Positions 14,465-22,443 of a stretch of DNA of 30,734 nucleotides are shown here, one piece after another. Each line of letters opens with the position of its first letter. The first letter of the stretch is position 1. Made by a program: the position numbers and the translations under genes. Below the pieces are notes generated by a model. The model made no database searches. It worked only from the letters and a program-made list of their open reading frames with translations, and was not told the origin of the DNA. This DNA comes from an uncultured Dorea sp. (GTDB taxonomy: Bacteria; Bacillota; Clostridia; Lachnospirales; Lachnospiraceae): contig CAJTQA010000042.1 in the NCBI GenBank assembly GCA_910578455.1, positions 1-30,734 on the forward strand. The letters are read 5' to 3'.

Positions 14465-16540
14465 CTATTCTTCAGCCGCCCTCTTTGCAATCTCTGCCTC
14501 CTGGACATCGGAAGGAGCCTGCTCATAGCGCGCAAACTCATACTCATAATTTCCGCGGCCTCCGGTCATGGAACGCAGGGTCGTGCAATAGCCGAACATT
14601 CCCGTCATCGGCACGTCCGCCTCAATCACCTGATAGCCTCCGGCTACCGGATTCATGCCAAGCACACGGCCGCGGCGCTTGTTAAGGTCTCCCATAACAT
14701 CGCCGGTATATTCGTCCGGAACTGTCACCTTTACAGATGCGATCGGCTCTAAGAGTACCGGGCCTGCCTCCATAAAGCCCTTCTTAAACGCCTGGATCGT
14801 AGCGGTCTTAAACGCCATCTCGGAAGAATCTACCGGATGATAGGATCCGTCATACAGCGTAGCCTTAACCCCGACTACCGGATATCCTGCCAAAGGACCC
14901 TTGATGACAGATTCCTGAAGGCCTTTTTCAACTGCCGGGAAGTAATTCTTCGGAACCGCTCCGCCCACTACTACTTCTTCAAATACATACGGCGTATCCA
15001 AATCACCGGAAGATGCGAATTTCATCTTTACATGCCCGTACTGTCCATGTCCGCCGGACTGTTTCTTATACTTGGTATCAACATCGGAAACTTTTCGTAT
15101 CGTCTCGCGGAAAGCAACTCTTGGCGTCTCCAGCGTAACCGCACATTTGTATCTCTCGGCAAGCTTGCTCACCGCAATCTCCAAATGCTGGTCGCCCATG
15201 CCGTAGATCAGCGTCTGGCGGTTCTCGCTGTCATTCACTACCTTCAGCGTTATGTCTTCCGCCATCATCTTCTGAAGAGCCTGGGAAACTTTGTCCTCGT
15301 CCCCCTTATTGTTCGTCACATATTTCATGTATGTATACGGTTTGGAATACTCGGTCTTTCCGTAGAGGATCGGCACTGTCTTTGCGGAAAGGGTATCCCC
15401 CGTCTTTGTGTTGCCAAGTTTTGCGATAGCTCCGATATCTCCGGCAAACAATTCGCTTACCTCCACCGGTTTATTCCCTAGCATAGTATAGATCTTTCCA
15501 AGCTTTTCATCCGCATCGGAAACAGAATTATGAAGGACATCCTCACCCTTAAGCACTCCGGAACATACCTTTACGAAAGAATATTTCCCGATGAACGGAT
15601 CCACCATCGTCTTAAATACGTATGCTGATTTTGCCCTTGCAAAGTCATAGTTCGCCTCATAAATCTCATTTGTCTTGAGATTGACGCCCGCGCACTCCCT
15701 GCAGTCCGGACTCGGGAAGAACCTTACAATGTCGGACAGGAGGTTTGCCACGCCCTGCGCCTGGATATTGGAACCCATGGCAACCGGAACAATGCTTCCG
15801 TCCATAACTTCTGTACGCATCGCCGCACGGATCTCCTCAACCGAGAACTCCTCCCCTGCAAAATAACGTTCCATAAATTCTTCGCTTGTCTCCGCAACCG
15901 CCTCCAGCAGTTTCTCGCGGTAGCTCTCCACGTACTCTTTGCAGTAATCCGGGATCTCGCACTCCTCCCGTTTTCCGATGCCTGTATACACGCGGCCGGC
16001 GTTCTTAATAATATTGACATACCCGGTCAGTTTCTCATTTTCACGGATTGGAGAGAAATGCGGCGCGATTACTTTGCCGTACTTTTCCGTGAGGTCCTCC
16101 ACAACCTGGCGGAAACTTGCATCGTCCACATCCATCTCTGTAACATATATCATACGCGGCAGTCCATACTTATCACACAGCTCCCACGCTTTCTCCGTGC
16201 CGACTTCCACGCCCGCTTTGCCGGATACGACGATGACTGCCGCGTCCGCAGCGCTGACTGCCTCCTCAACTTCACCGACAAAATCAAAATATCCCGGCGT
16301 ATCCAGAACATTAATCTTCGCTTTCTCCCACTCTACCGGAATCAGTGCAGTGCTGATGGAAAATTCGCGTTTTTGCTCTTCCTTGTCAAAGTCGCTGATG
16401 GTGTTGCCGTCAGAAACCTTTCCCATGCGGCTCACCGCGCCGGATACATAAGCCATAGCCTCTGCAAGGCTTGTCTTTCCGCTCCCGCCGTGTCCCAAAA
16501 GAACTACGTTTCTGATTTCGTCCGTTCTATAAACCTTCAT
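14465..16540 (-). CDS. Elongation factor G-like GTPase (FusA paralog)
   Basis: A 691-residue translational GTPase of the EF-G-like group (second EF-G of Clostridia), not canonical FusA. Domain order matches EF-G: G domain (about 1-265), beta-barrel domain II, domain III, domain IV (about 470-600, with SGGHGQYGHVKMKF) and domain V (about 600-670). The G motifs differ from canonical EF-G: P-loop GHGGSGKT (16-23) instead of AHIDAGKT, switch II DTPGYFDF (80-87) with Tyr84 where the catalytic His normally lies, and TEMD (134-137) in place of NKxD. Altered P-loop and Tyr are, as I recall, usual in this paralog family. The ATG at 16540 has a strong SD (AAGGAGG). Monocistronic between a good promoter and a strong terminator. 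Its cellular role is not established. Confidence 0.9.
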   Translation of the reverse strand: MKVYRTDEIRNVVLLGHGGSGKTSLAEAMAYVSGAVSRMGKVSDGNTISDFDKEEQKREFSISTALIPVEWEKAKINVLDTPGYFDFVGEVEEAVSAADAAVIVVSGKAGVEVGTEKAWELCDKYGLPRMIYVTEMDVDDASFRQVVEDLTEKYGKVIAPHFSPIRENEKLTGYVNIIKNAGRVYTGIGKREECEIPDYCKEYVESYREKLLEAVAETSEEFMERYFAGEEFSVEEIRAAMRTEVMDGSIVPVAMGSNIQAQGVANLLSDIVRFFPSPDCRECAGVNLKTNEIYEANYDFARAKSAYVFKTMVDPFIGKYSFVKVCSGVLKGEDVLHNSVSDADEKLGKIYTMLGNKPVEVSELFAGDIGAIAKLGNTKTGDTLSAKTVPILYGKTEYSKPYTYMKYVTNNKGDEDKVSQALQKMMAEDITLKVVNDSENRQTLIYGMGDQHLEIAVSKLAERYKCAVTLETPRVAFRETIRKVSDVDTKYKKQSGGHGQYGHVKMKFASSGDLDTPYVFEEVVVGGAVPKNYFPAVEKGLQESVIKGPLAGYPVVGVKATLYDGSYHPVDSSEMAFKTATIQAFKKGFMEAGPVLLEPIASVKVTVPDEYTGDVMGDLNKRRGRVLGMNPVAGGYQVIEADVPMTGMFGYCTTLRSMTGGRGNYEYEFARYEQAPSDVQEAEIAKRAAEE

Positions 16541-16582
16541 ATTTAGCTGCCTCCTTGTTATTTAGAAAAATCTCATGTGTCT

Positions 16583-16611
16583 ATTGTACTAAAATTTCTC
16601 GCATTTTACAA
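16583..16611 (-). promoter_or_regulatory. Promoter of the EF-G-like gene
   Basis: The minus strand reads TTGTAA (16606-16611), a 17-base spacer and TACAAT (16583-16588), a good sigma-A promoter. The expected leader is about 36 nt. Confidence 0.72.
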
Positions 16612-16679
16612 CTTATTTATGCATAATTCCAAAACTCCTTCCAAAAGTCCTTGCTTTTTCACTTTAAAGTGATATAGCA

Positions 16680-16708
16680 TTGACAAAATCTTTTTTTCCC
16701 TATAAAAT
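16680..16708 (+). promoter_or_regulatory. Promoter of the tyrA-aroA operon
   Basis: A perfect TTGACA (16680-16685), a 17-base spacer containing a T-run, and TAAAAT (16703-16708). Expected start near 16715. A small hairpin (TACCCT at 16724-16729 with AGGGTA at 16739-16744) lies near the 5' end of the transcript, just before the SD. Confidence 0.75.
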
Positions 16709-16759
16709 AGAGACAAATTATTGTACCCTACTGGACAAAGGGTAGCCGGGAGGAATATC

Positions 16760-17854
16760 ATGAAAACAAAAATCGGCTTCATCGGGCTCGGGCTGATCGG
16801 CGGCTCTATCGCAAAAGCAATCCGCCAGTATTACCCTGACTACGAGATTGTCGCTTTCGATAAGAATAAAGAAACGCTTGCCCTGGCGGTCCAGGAATCC
16901 GTCATAGACACGGCTGCCGCCGCAATCGACGGCAATTTCCAGGACGCCAGCTACATTTTCCTTTGCGCTCCGGTGGCATACAACACTGCCTACTTAAAGC
17001 AGCTCAGGGAATTTATACATGAAGGCTGCATCCTCACGGATGTAGGAAGCGTAAAGCAGAATATCCACAGGGAAGTGTCCGCCCTTCATCTGGAGGAGCA
17101 TTTTATCGGGGGCCATCCTATGGCAGGCTCTGAAAAGACAGGTTTTTCCAACTCAAAAGCTATGCTTATCGAAAATGCGTATTACGTGCTGACACCTTCT
17201 GCCGGAGTATCTGCCGAAAAGATTGCACGCTATGAAAATTTCATTAAAAACCTACATGCTATCCCCATTGTCCTGGATTATCGGCAGCATGATTATGTCA
17301 CGGGAACCATCAGCCACCTCCCTCACATCATCGCCTCAAGCCTTGTAAATTATGTCAAACGGACAGACACCGATGAGGAGCTTATGAAGAATCTTGCCGC
17401 AGGCGGTTTCAAGGACATTACCCGCATTGCCTCCTCCTCTCCTGTCATGTGGCAGCATATCTGCCTTGCCAACCGGGAAAACATCTCGAAGATCCTCGGC
17501 GGATATATTGAATCGCTTAAGGATTTTAAAAAGCAGATCGATGCGGGAGACGACTCCGGCATTTATGATAATTTCAACTCGTCCAGAAACTACCGCAACT
17601 CCATCCCGAACACACTGGCAGGCCCGATAAAAAAGGCATATGCGGTTTACTGCGACATCATAGACGAGGCGGGCGGTATCGCCGCTATCGCGACAATCCT
17701 TGCCGCAGGCGGCCTCAGCCTGAAAAACATTGGAATCGTGAACAACAGAGAATTTGAAGAAGGGGTTCTGCGAATGGAATTCTACGATGAGGCATCTTCG
17801 AAAAAAGCCTCCGAATTGCTGCAGAAATTCAGGTATATTGTATATGAGCGATAA
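16760..17854 (+). CDS. tyrA: Prephenate dehydrogenase with C-terminal ACT domain
   Basis: Oxidative decarboxylation of prephenate to 4-hydroxyphenylpyruvate for tyrosine synthesis, 364 residues. The N-terminal Rossmann motif is KIGFIGLGLIGGSIAKAI (about residues 4-21), followed by TDVGSVK and the catalytic HFIGGHPMAGSEKTG segment. The helical dimerisation domain contains HDYVTGTISHLPHIIAS. The last 65 residues (IIDEAGGIAAIATILAAGGLSLKNIGI onward) form an ACT domain, the usual site of tyrosine feedback. ATG 16760 is used because GGGAGG lies 8 bases upstream; an in-frame TTG at 16721 has no SD. The gene overlaps aroA by 11 bases, so both aromatic-pathway enzymes are coupled. No chorismate mutase domain is present. 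Confidence 0.95.
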   Translation: MKTKIGFIGLGLIGGSIAKAIRQYYPDYEIVAFDKNKETLALAVQESVIDTAAAAIDGNFQDASYIFLCAPVAYNTAYLKQLREFIHEGCILTDVGSVKQNIHREVSALHLEEHFIGGHPMAGSEKTGFSNSKAMLIENAYYVLTPSAGVSAEKIARYENFIKNLHAIPIVLDYRQHDYVTGTISHLPHIIASSLVNYVKRTDTDEELMKNLAAGGFKDITRIASSSPVMWQHICLANRENISKILGGYIESLKDFKKQIDAGDDSGIYDNFNSSRNYRNSIPNTLAGPIKKAYAVYCDIIDEAGGIAAIATILAAGGLSLKNIGIVNNREFEEGVLRMEFYDEASSKKASELLQKFRYIVYER

Positions 17855-19148
17855 AATCATTTACCCGGCACGCCGGTTAAGAGGAGAAATTGAAGTTCCC
17901 GGGGACAAATCCATCTCCCACCGCGCAGTCATGCTGGGCTCCATTGCCCGGGGAACTACAGAGATCACACATTTTTTAAACGGCGCGGACTGCCTGTCCA
18001 CCATCTCCTGTTTCCGAAAGATGGGAATCACGATTGAGGAAAAGCCTGACTGCGTGCTTGTACAGGGAAAAGGCCTGCGGGGCCTTTCTGCCCCTGACGG
18101 AGCATTGTATACCGGCAATAGCGGAACTACTACAAGACTGCTCTGCGGCATCCTTGCCGGACAGGATTTCCCTGCCGTGCTCTCCGGCGACGCATCCCTG
18201 AATGCAAGACCCATGCAGCGGATCATGACCCCCCTGGGCCAGATGGGCGCAGAGCTTTCCAGCTTAAGCAATAACGGCTGTGCACCCCTCTCCGTCACGC
18301 CCGGCGCGCTGCACGGCATAAAGTACCAGTCTCCGGTATCCTCAGCCCAGATAAAATCTGCCATCTTACTGGCAGGCCTGTATGCCGACGACGAGACTTC
18401 CGTCACCGAGCCGGCTCTGTCAAGGAACCATACGGAACTTATGCTGCAGAACTTCGGAGCACACGTTTCCTCCGTACTGCACGTAGAAGGCGGCGCAACT
18501 GCGCTGGTGACGCCTCCGGATGAGCTTTACGCACAGCAGGTATGGGTTCCGGGTGACATCTCTTCCGCCGCCTACTTTATTGCCGCCGGGCTATTAGTTC
18601 CCAACTCCGAAATACTTGTTAAAAATGTAGGAACCAACTTTACCCGCGCCGGTTTCCTGAAAATCTGCGAAGAAATGGGCGGAGACATCACTCTCCTGAA
18701 CCGTTCCTTTAAAGGCGGCGAGAGCCGGGCAGATGTCCTTGTCAGATCCAGCAGCTTAAAAGGAACCGTCATTGAAGGAGATTTAATCCCCACTCTTATC
18801 GACGAGATCCCTATTATCGCCGTGATGGCGGCATGCGCTAAAGGCACTACCACCATCAGGGATGCTGCCGAGCTGAAAGTAAAAGAAACAAACCGCATCG
18901 ACACCGTGACAGAAAACCTTCAGGCCATGGGAGGCGACGTGACTCCTACAGAAGACGGCATGGTCATCCGGGGAGGTTCGCCCTTAAAAAGCATCCGGGC
19001 AAGGAGCCGCTTAGATCACCGCATCGCCATGTCTTTTGCAGTTGCAGGCCTTATCGCCCCTGGGGAGACGATTATCGAAGACGGGCAGTGCATCGATATC
19101 TCCTACCCGGAATTTTTTGAAACTCTGGAAAGCTGCGTCGAAAGATGA
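17844..19148 (+). CDS. aroA: 3-phosphoshikimate 1-carboxyvinyltransferase (EPSP synthase)
   Basis: Sixth step of the shikimate pathway, joining phosphoenolpyruvate to shikimate-3-phosphate; 434 residues, normal length. Motifs: VPGDKSISHRAVMLGS (Lys22, Ser23 and Arg27 contact substrate), YTGNSGTTTRLLCG (about residues 89-102), SSAQIKSAILLAGLYA, LIDEIPIIAVMAACAKG with the catalytic Asp, LKVKETNRI in place of the common KESDR, and RLDHRIAMSFAVAGL near the C-terminus. The glycine of the NSGTTTR loop, the position replaced by Ala in glyphosate-tolerant class II enzymes, is retained. The frame is open 30 codons upstream but the ATG at 17844 matches the family N-terminus and overlaps the tyrA stop by 11 bases. 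No clear SD is seen, so translation probably depends on tyrA. Confidence 0.97.
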   Translation: MSDKIIYPARRLRGEIEVPGDKSISHRAVMLGSIARGTTEITHFLNGADCLSTISCFRKMGITIEEKPDCVLVQGKGLRGLSAPDGALYTGNSGTTTRLLCGILAGQDFPAVLSGDASLNARPMQRIMTPLGQMGAELSSLSNNGCAPLSVTPGALHGIKYQSPVSSAQIKSAILLAGLYADDETSVTEPALSRNHTELMLQNFGAHVSSVLHVEGGATALVTPPDELYAQQVWVPGDISSAAYFIAAGLLVPNSEILVKNVGTNFTRAGFLKICEEMGGDITLLNRSFKGGESRADVLVRSSSLKGTVIEGDLIPTLIDEIPIIAVMAACAKGTTTIRDAAELKVKETNRIDTVTENLQAMGGDVTPTEDGMVIRGGSPLKSIRARSRLDHRIAMSFAVAGLIAPGETIIEDGQCIDISYPEFFETLESCVER

Positions 19149-19152
19149 TTGC

Positions 19153-20178
19153 TTAAAGGAGCTCTAGCAAGCTGTCAATGTCTTCTGATCCCGTCGCCCA
19201 ACTGGTGGCAAATCTCACTACCGTGTGGCTTTCATCATATTTTTCCCAAAAGCTGAAAGCCACTTTTTCCCGGAGATTCTCCATCTCCTTATTTTCCAGG
19301 ATAATGAACTGCTGATTTGTCGGAGATTTCAGGCAGAACCGGTATCCCCTCTCCTCTAATCCTTCTTTCAGCCTCTCCGCCATCTCAATGGCGTTCTTGC
19401 TGATCTGGAAATACAGCCCGTCTGTAAACAGCACATCAAACTGAATGCCAAGAAGCCACCCTTTAGCCAGCAGCCCTCCCTGCTGCTTTACCATCGTGAG
19501 GAAATGCTTTGGCATATTGCCCCTGGTAAATACGACTGCCTCCCCAAAAAGAGCGCCCACTTTTGTTCCCCCTATATAGAACATGTCGCAGCAGCGGGCT
19601 ATCACAGGCAGCGTCACATCCGTATCCCTGCTCATCAGCCCGTACCCGAGACGCGCGCCGTCCAGATAGAGCGGAATATCATACTCTCTGCAGATGCCCG
19701 ATATCTCCTCGAGCTCTTCCCTGGAGTACAGCGTTCCATACTCCGTCGGGTGGGAGATGTACACCATTCCCGGAAATACCATATGTTCATGGTTGCCATC
19801 CTGCCAGTATGTTTCAAGATAGGCCTTAAGCTCCGATGACTTTATCTTTCCATCATGTCCCGGAATTTCAAGCACCTTGTGCCCCGTATACTCAATCGCG
19901 CCCGCCTCATGGGTGCTCACATGGCCCGTATGTGCGGCAACGACTCCTTCGTACCGCTCAAGAACCGAAGCAATCACAGTTGCATTGGCCTGGGTACCCC
20001 CTGTCAGGAAGTGAATCTGCGCCTGCGGGCATTCACATGCCTTCCTGATCTTTTCTTTCGCACTCTCACAGATTACATCACCGCCGTATCCTTTCTGCTG
20101 TATCAAGTTCATTTCCTGCATCCTGTTTAATATATTTTCATGCGCTCCTATCGTATAATCGCTCTCAAATGACAGCAT
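19153..20178 (-). CDS. Low-specificity L-threonine aldolase / beta-eliminating lyase family, PLP enzyme
   Basis: A 341-residue fold-type I PLP enzyme of the threonine aldolase group, cleaving beta-hydroxy amino acids such as threonine to glycine plus an aldehyde. Seen: FLTGGTQANATVIASVL (about residues 57-73, cofactor phosphate), His90 in GHVSTHEAGAIE that would stack on the PLP ring, Asp173 in YLDGARLG binding the pyridine nitrogen, and Lys206 in YIGGTKVGALFGEA forming the Schiff base. The chosen ATG at 20178 is preceded by GGAGAGGAAAAAAG; the upstream extension of 42 codons is Lys/Arg-rich read-through of the thioesterase region. It overlaps the thioesterase gene end by 14 bases. Last gene of the five-gene minus unit. 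Exact substrate is uncertain. Confidence 0.88.
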   Translation of the reverse strand: MLSFESDYTIGAHENILNRMQEMNLIQQKGYGGDVICESAKEKIRKACECPQAQIHFLTGGTQANATVIASVLERYEGVVAAHTGHVSTHEAGAIEYTGHKVLEIPGHDGKIKSSELKAYLETYWQDGNHEHMVFPGMVYISHPTEYGTLYSREELEEISGICREYDIPLYLDGARLGYGLMSRDTDVTLPVIARCCDMFYIGGTKVGALFGEAVVFTRGNMPKHFLTMVKQQGGLLAKGWLLGIQFDVLFTDGLYFQISKNAIEMAERLKEGLEERGYRFCLKSPTNQQFIILENKEMENLREKVAFSFWEKYDESHTVVRFATSWATGSEDIDSLLELL

Positions 20179-20653
20179 CTTTTTTCCTCTCCTTTTTCCT
20201 GCGCCTTTCCTGGCAGCGTATTTTTGCGTTCTCCCACGCCTCTTTTTCTTCTTCCGTCTCCAAAACCAGCCCCGGCACTCTGACTGGACGGTCATTTTCG
20301 TCAAGCGCCACTATCGTAAGGTAAGCCTGGTTAATATGGGTCCTTCCCCCTTTTCTGTCCTCCACGTAAGTATCTACCTTCACCTCCATGGAAGTTGTCC
20401 CTGCATACGTCAGTTTTCCTATGATGACAACATCATCATTCGGATATGCCCCCCGGATAAAATGCAGGTTGTCCACCGATACTGTTGTGACATTTCTCCG
20501 GCAGTGGCGTTTTGCAACGATTGCAGCCACCTCATCGATCCACTGCATGAGAATCCCTCCAAACAGCCGCCCTGCGCCGTTCAGGTGGTTCGGACGCACG
20601 ATATGGACAGTCTCCGCAATGGAATCCGCCACTCTTTTTTCATCTGCCGCCAT
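20165..20653 (-). CDS. Acyl-CoA thioesterase, hotdog fold
   Basis: A 162-residue single-hotdog acyl-CoA hydrolase. The family motif NHLNGAGRLFGGILMQWIDEVAAIVA spans about residues 22-47, with Asp40 as the expected catalytic acid, followed by VTTVSVDNLHFIRGAYPNDDVVIIGKLTYAGTTSMEV. The last 30 residues are strongly basic (RRRKKERKKDAVI), more so than usual. ATG 20653 is chosen over an in-frame ATG at 20665 because the GGAGG immediately after the latter is the SD. The stop of the preceding dehydrogenase gene lies 12 bases upstream, and the C-terminus overlaps the aldolase start. Such enzymes trim acyl-CoA pools; nothing nearby fixes the chain length. Confidence 0.9.
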   Translation of the reverse strand: MAADEKRVADSIAETVHIVRPNHLNGAGRLFGGILMQWIDEVAAIVAKRHCRRNVTTVSVDNLHFIRGAYPNDDVVIIGKLTYAGTTSMEVKVDTYVEDRKGGRTHINQAYLTIVALDENDRPVRVPGLVLETEEEKEAWENAKIRCQERRRKKERKKDAVI

Positions 20654-20665
20654 AAAAACCTCCAT

Positions 20666-21199
20666 TTATTTTATTTTCATCATCTTCAGGTATTCCTTCT
20701 GCTCTTCTGTGTCAATATGCTCTTTTTCGCACTGCTCCTGCGCCAATGCCTTCTCTATCCTTACGCGGGCGCGCCGGGCCTGCCCATGGTCAAGCCCGCT
20801 TGCCGTTATTCCCGCCACAATATTTTCCTGTACTGCCACCGCCGGAAAGTAGAAATCACACAGCTCTTTTTTGTGCGACACATTGACCGGAATCTTCCTT
20901 TCCCGGCACAGGCCTGCTATCTGCTCGTTGCATGCAGTGTCGTTTGTAGCGGCAAGCACAAGCTCTGACCGGCATATTATCTCCTTTGCCTCGGGGCTCT
21001 GGAAAGATATAGGAAACCAACGGATTTTCTTTTCCTCCGCCGCCTTATTTATCTCCCCCAATACTTCAGGGGAAATAACCGTTATATCCTCCGCGAACGC
21101 AAGAAGCGTCTCTATCCGCCTGGCGGCAACCTTTCCGCCTCCCACCACTGTAATCTTCATCTCAGACACGTTTATGAATATGGGGAAAAACGGTTTCAT
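20666..21199 (-). CDS. Siroheme-type precorrin-2 dehydrogenase / ferrochelatase (CysG N-terminal domain-like)
   Basis: A 177-residue protein resembling the NAD-dependent N-terminal domain of CysG/Met8/SirC, which oxidises precorrin-2 to sirohydrochlorin for siroheme. A Rossmann motif, ITVVGGGKVAARRIETLLAFA (about residues 16-36), is followed by VISPEV, a VLAATNDTACNEQIAGLCRERKIPVNVSH segment with the family ATND, then CDFYFPAVAVQENIVAGITASGLDHGQARRARVRIEKAL. The last part replaces the usual STxGxSP by ASGLDHG. No methyltransferase domain and no hem or cbi genes are nearby. It overlaps the isochorismatase-like gene by 4 bases (ATGA) and the thioesterase gene follows 12 bases later. Dehydrogenase activity is likely, chelatase activity uncertain. 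Confidence 0.8.
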   Translation of the reverse strand: MKPFFPIFINVSEMKITVVGGGKVAARRIETLLAFAEDITVISPEVLGEINKAAEEKKIRWFPISFQSPEAKEIICRSELVLAATNDTACNEQIAGLCRERKIPVNVSHKKELCDFYFPAVAVQENIVAGITASGLDHGQARRARVRIEKALAQEQCEKEHIDTEEQKEYLKMMKIK

Positions 21200-21735
21200 G
21201 CTTCTTCCGGCCCATCATTTACAATCTCTATCTGGCACATTTTCATTGCCTCCAGCGCGTTCCTGTGGCTCTGAGGCGTTACGCCCGCACAGCAGGACGC
21301 GTCCACGATGACCGGAATCTCCGGGAACATCGCTTTTAAGATTATGGCGTTGGAGATCACGCAGATATCCGTACACAGCCCTACTAAAGTAACGTCCTCC
21401 AAAGCCTCCTTGTGTTCATGGTACGCCTTAAGGAACTCTCCCAGCTCCATGCTGCCAAAGGTTCCCTTGTCTACAGGCGTCTCGCTGATAAGACTGCCGA
21501 TCTCCGGGCGTATCTCCCAGCCTTTCGTATTCCGGATGCAGTGTTTTACCGGAAGCTTTTTCCCTTCCTGGGTTTCAAGGTAATTCTCCTCATGAGTATC
21601 CCTTGTGGCAAGCACCATCCCCTTAAATCCTTTAATCTTTTCCGCCACATTGGCTACGATTCTTTCAGCCTCAGCCGTTCCCAGCGCCCCGTCGATAAAG
21701 TCATTCTGCATGTCAACAACAACTAATACTTTCAT
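21196..21735 (-). CDS. Isochorismatase-family cysteine hydrolase, nicotinamidase-like
   Basis: A 179-residue hydrolase with the Asp-Lys-Cys triad of the isochorismatase/nicotinamidase superfamily: Asp8 (VVVDMQNDFIDG), Lys90 (VDKGTFGS) and Cys125 (GLCTDICVISNA, after a cis-peptide region). Nicotinamidase-type metal ligands are also present: Asp46 and His48 in TRDTHEENY and His65 in LPVKHC, so deamidation of nicotinamide for NAD salvage is the most plausible role. This is inference; other amidases of the family share the triad. It begins with an ATGA overlap on the acetyltransferase gene and ends with an ATGA overlap on the dehydrogenase gene. An NAD salvage enzyme directly before an NAD-dependent dehydrogenase may be coincidence. 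Confidence 0.85.
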   Translation of the reverse strand: MKVLVVVDMQNDFIDGALGTAEAERIVANVAEKIKGFKGMVLATRDTHEENYLETQEGKKLPVKHCIRNTKGWEIRPEIGSLISETPVDKGTFGSMELGEFLKAYHEHKEALEDVTLVGLCTDICVISNAIILKAMFPEIPVIVDASCCAGVTPQSHRNALEAMKMCQIEIVNDGPEEA

Positions 21736-22364
21736 TTTCCTGCCCCTTTCTCAAAAATTTCTGCGGGAATCTCCCTGTCTTTATAATAATACTTCCTGTC
21801 ATGTTCGCCAATCTCACGCATGACTCTGCACGGATTGCCTACCGCAACCACATTCGGCGGCACATCCTTTGTCACAATGCTGCCCGCCCCTATCACAGTG
21901 TTGTCGCCAACCGTTACGCCAGGCATGATGATCGCTCCTGCCCCGATCCAGCAATTCCTCCCGATACGGACAGGCATATTGTACTGGTACAGCTCCTCCC
22001 TGAGCTGAGGCAGGATGGGATGCCCTGCGGTCGCAATCGTAACATTCGGCCCGATCATCGTATAATCTCCGATGTAAATGTGCGTGTCGTCTACGCAGGT
22101 CAGATTGTAATTTGCATAAACCATATTCCCCAAGTGACAGTGATGCCCGCCGAAATTGGAATAGAACGGCGCCTCAATATAGACCCCTTCTCCGCAGTCT
22201 CCAAGCATCTCCTTCAACATTCCCGCCCTTTTTTCTGTCTCCGACGGTTTCGTCATGTTATAATCGCACAGCCTGTCCTGATATACCGCCTGCTCCCTCA
22301 TGATCTCCTCATCTCCTGGAAGATAAAGTTCGCCGGTGTGCAGTTTTTCTTTCATGCTGCTCAT
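21732..22364 (-). CDS. Sugar O-acetyltransferase of the maltose/galactoside acetyltransferase type
   Basis: A 210-residue hexapeptide-repeat (left-handed beta-helix) acetyltransferase like Maa or LacA. The N-terminal mac domain reads MKEKLHTGELYLPGDEEIMREQAVYQDRLCDYN. The beta-helix follows, with FYSNFGGHHCHLGNMVYANYNLTCVDD, the catalytic His in IATAGHPILP, and IGRNCWIGAGAIIMPGVTVGDNTVIGAGSIVTKDVPPNVVAVGNPCRVMREI. Acetyl-CoA is the donor; the acceptor sugar is unknown. ATG 22364 is chosen because AAGGA lies 6 bases upstream; an in-frame ATG 9 bases later is an alternative. This is the first gene of a five-gene unit with overlapping ends. The 79-base gap to DUF1848 has no evident terminator, so co-transcription from upstream is possible. 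Confidence 0.92.
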   Translation of the reverse strand: MSSMKEKLHTGELYLPGDEEIMREQAVYQDRLCDYNMTKPSETEKRAGMLKEMLGDCGEGVYIEAPFYSNFGGHHCHLGNMVYANYNLTCVDDTHIYIGDYTMIGPNVTIATAGHPILPQLREELYQYNMPVRIGRNCWIGAGAIIMPGVTVGDNTVIGAGSIVTKDVPPNVVAVGNPCRVMREIGEHDRKYYYKDREIPAEIFEKGAGK

Positions 22365-22443
22365 ATCCAATCCTTCTTTCTTATAAATTCTCCTTAACAA
22401 CAATAACATACTTCTTGCAAAAACTAAATAGAAGTGTCGCAAT

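Noticed and set aside
20179..20304. Lys/Arg-rich N-terminal extension of the threonine aldolase
   Set aside because: It translates the 3' end of the thioesterase gene in another frame; a good SD sits directly before the ATG at 20178.
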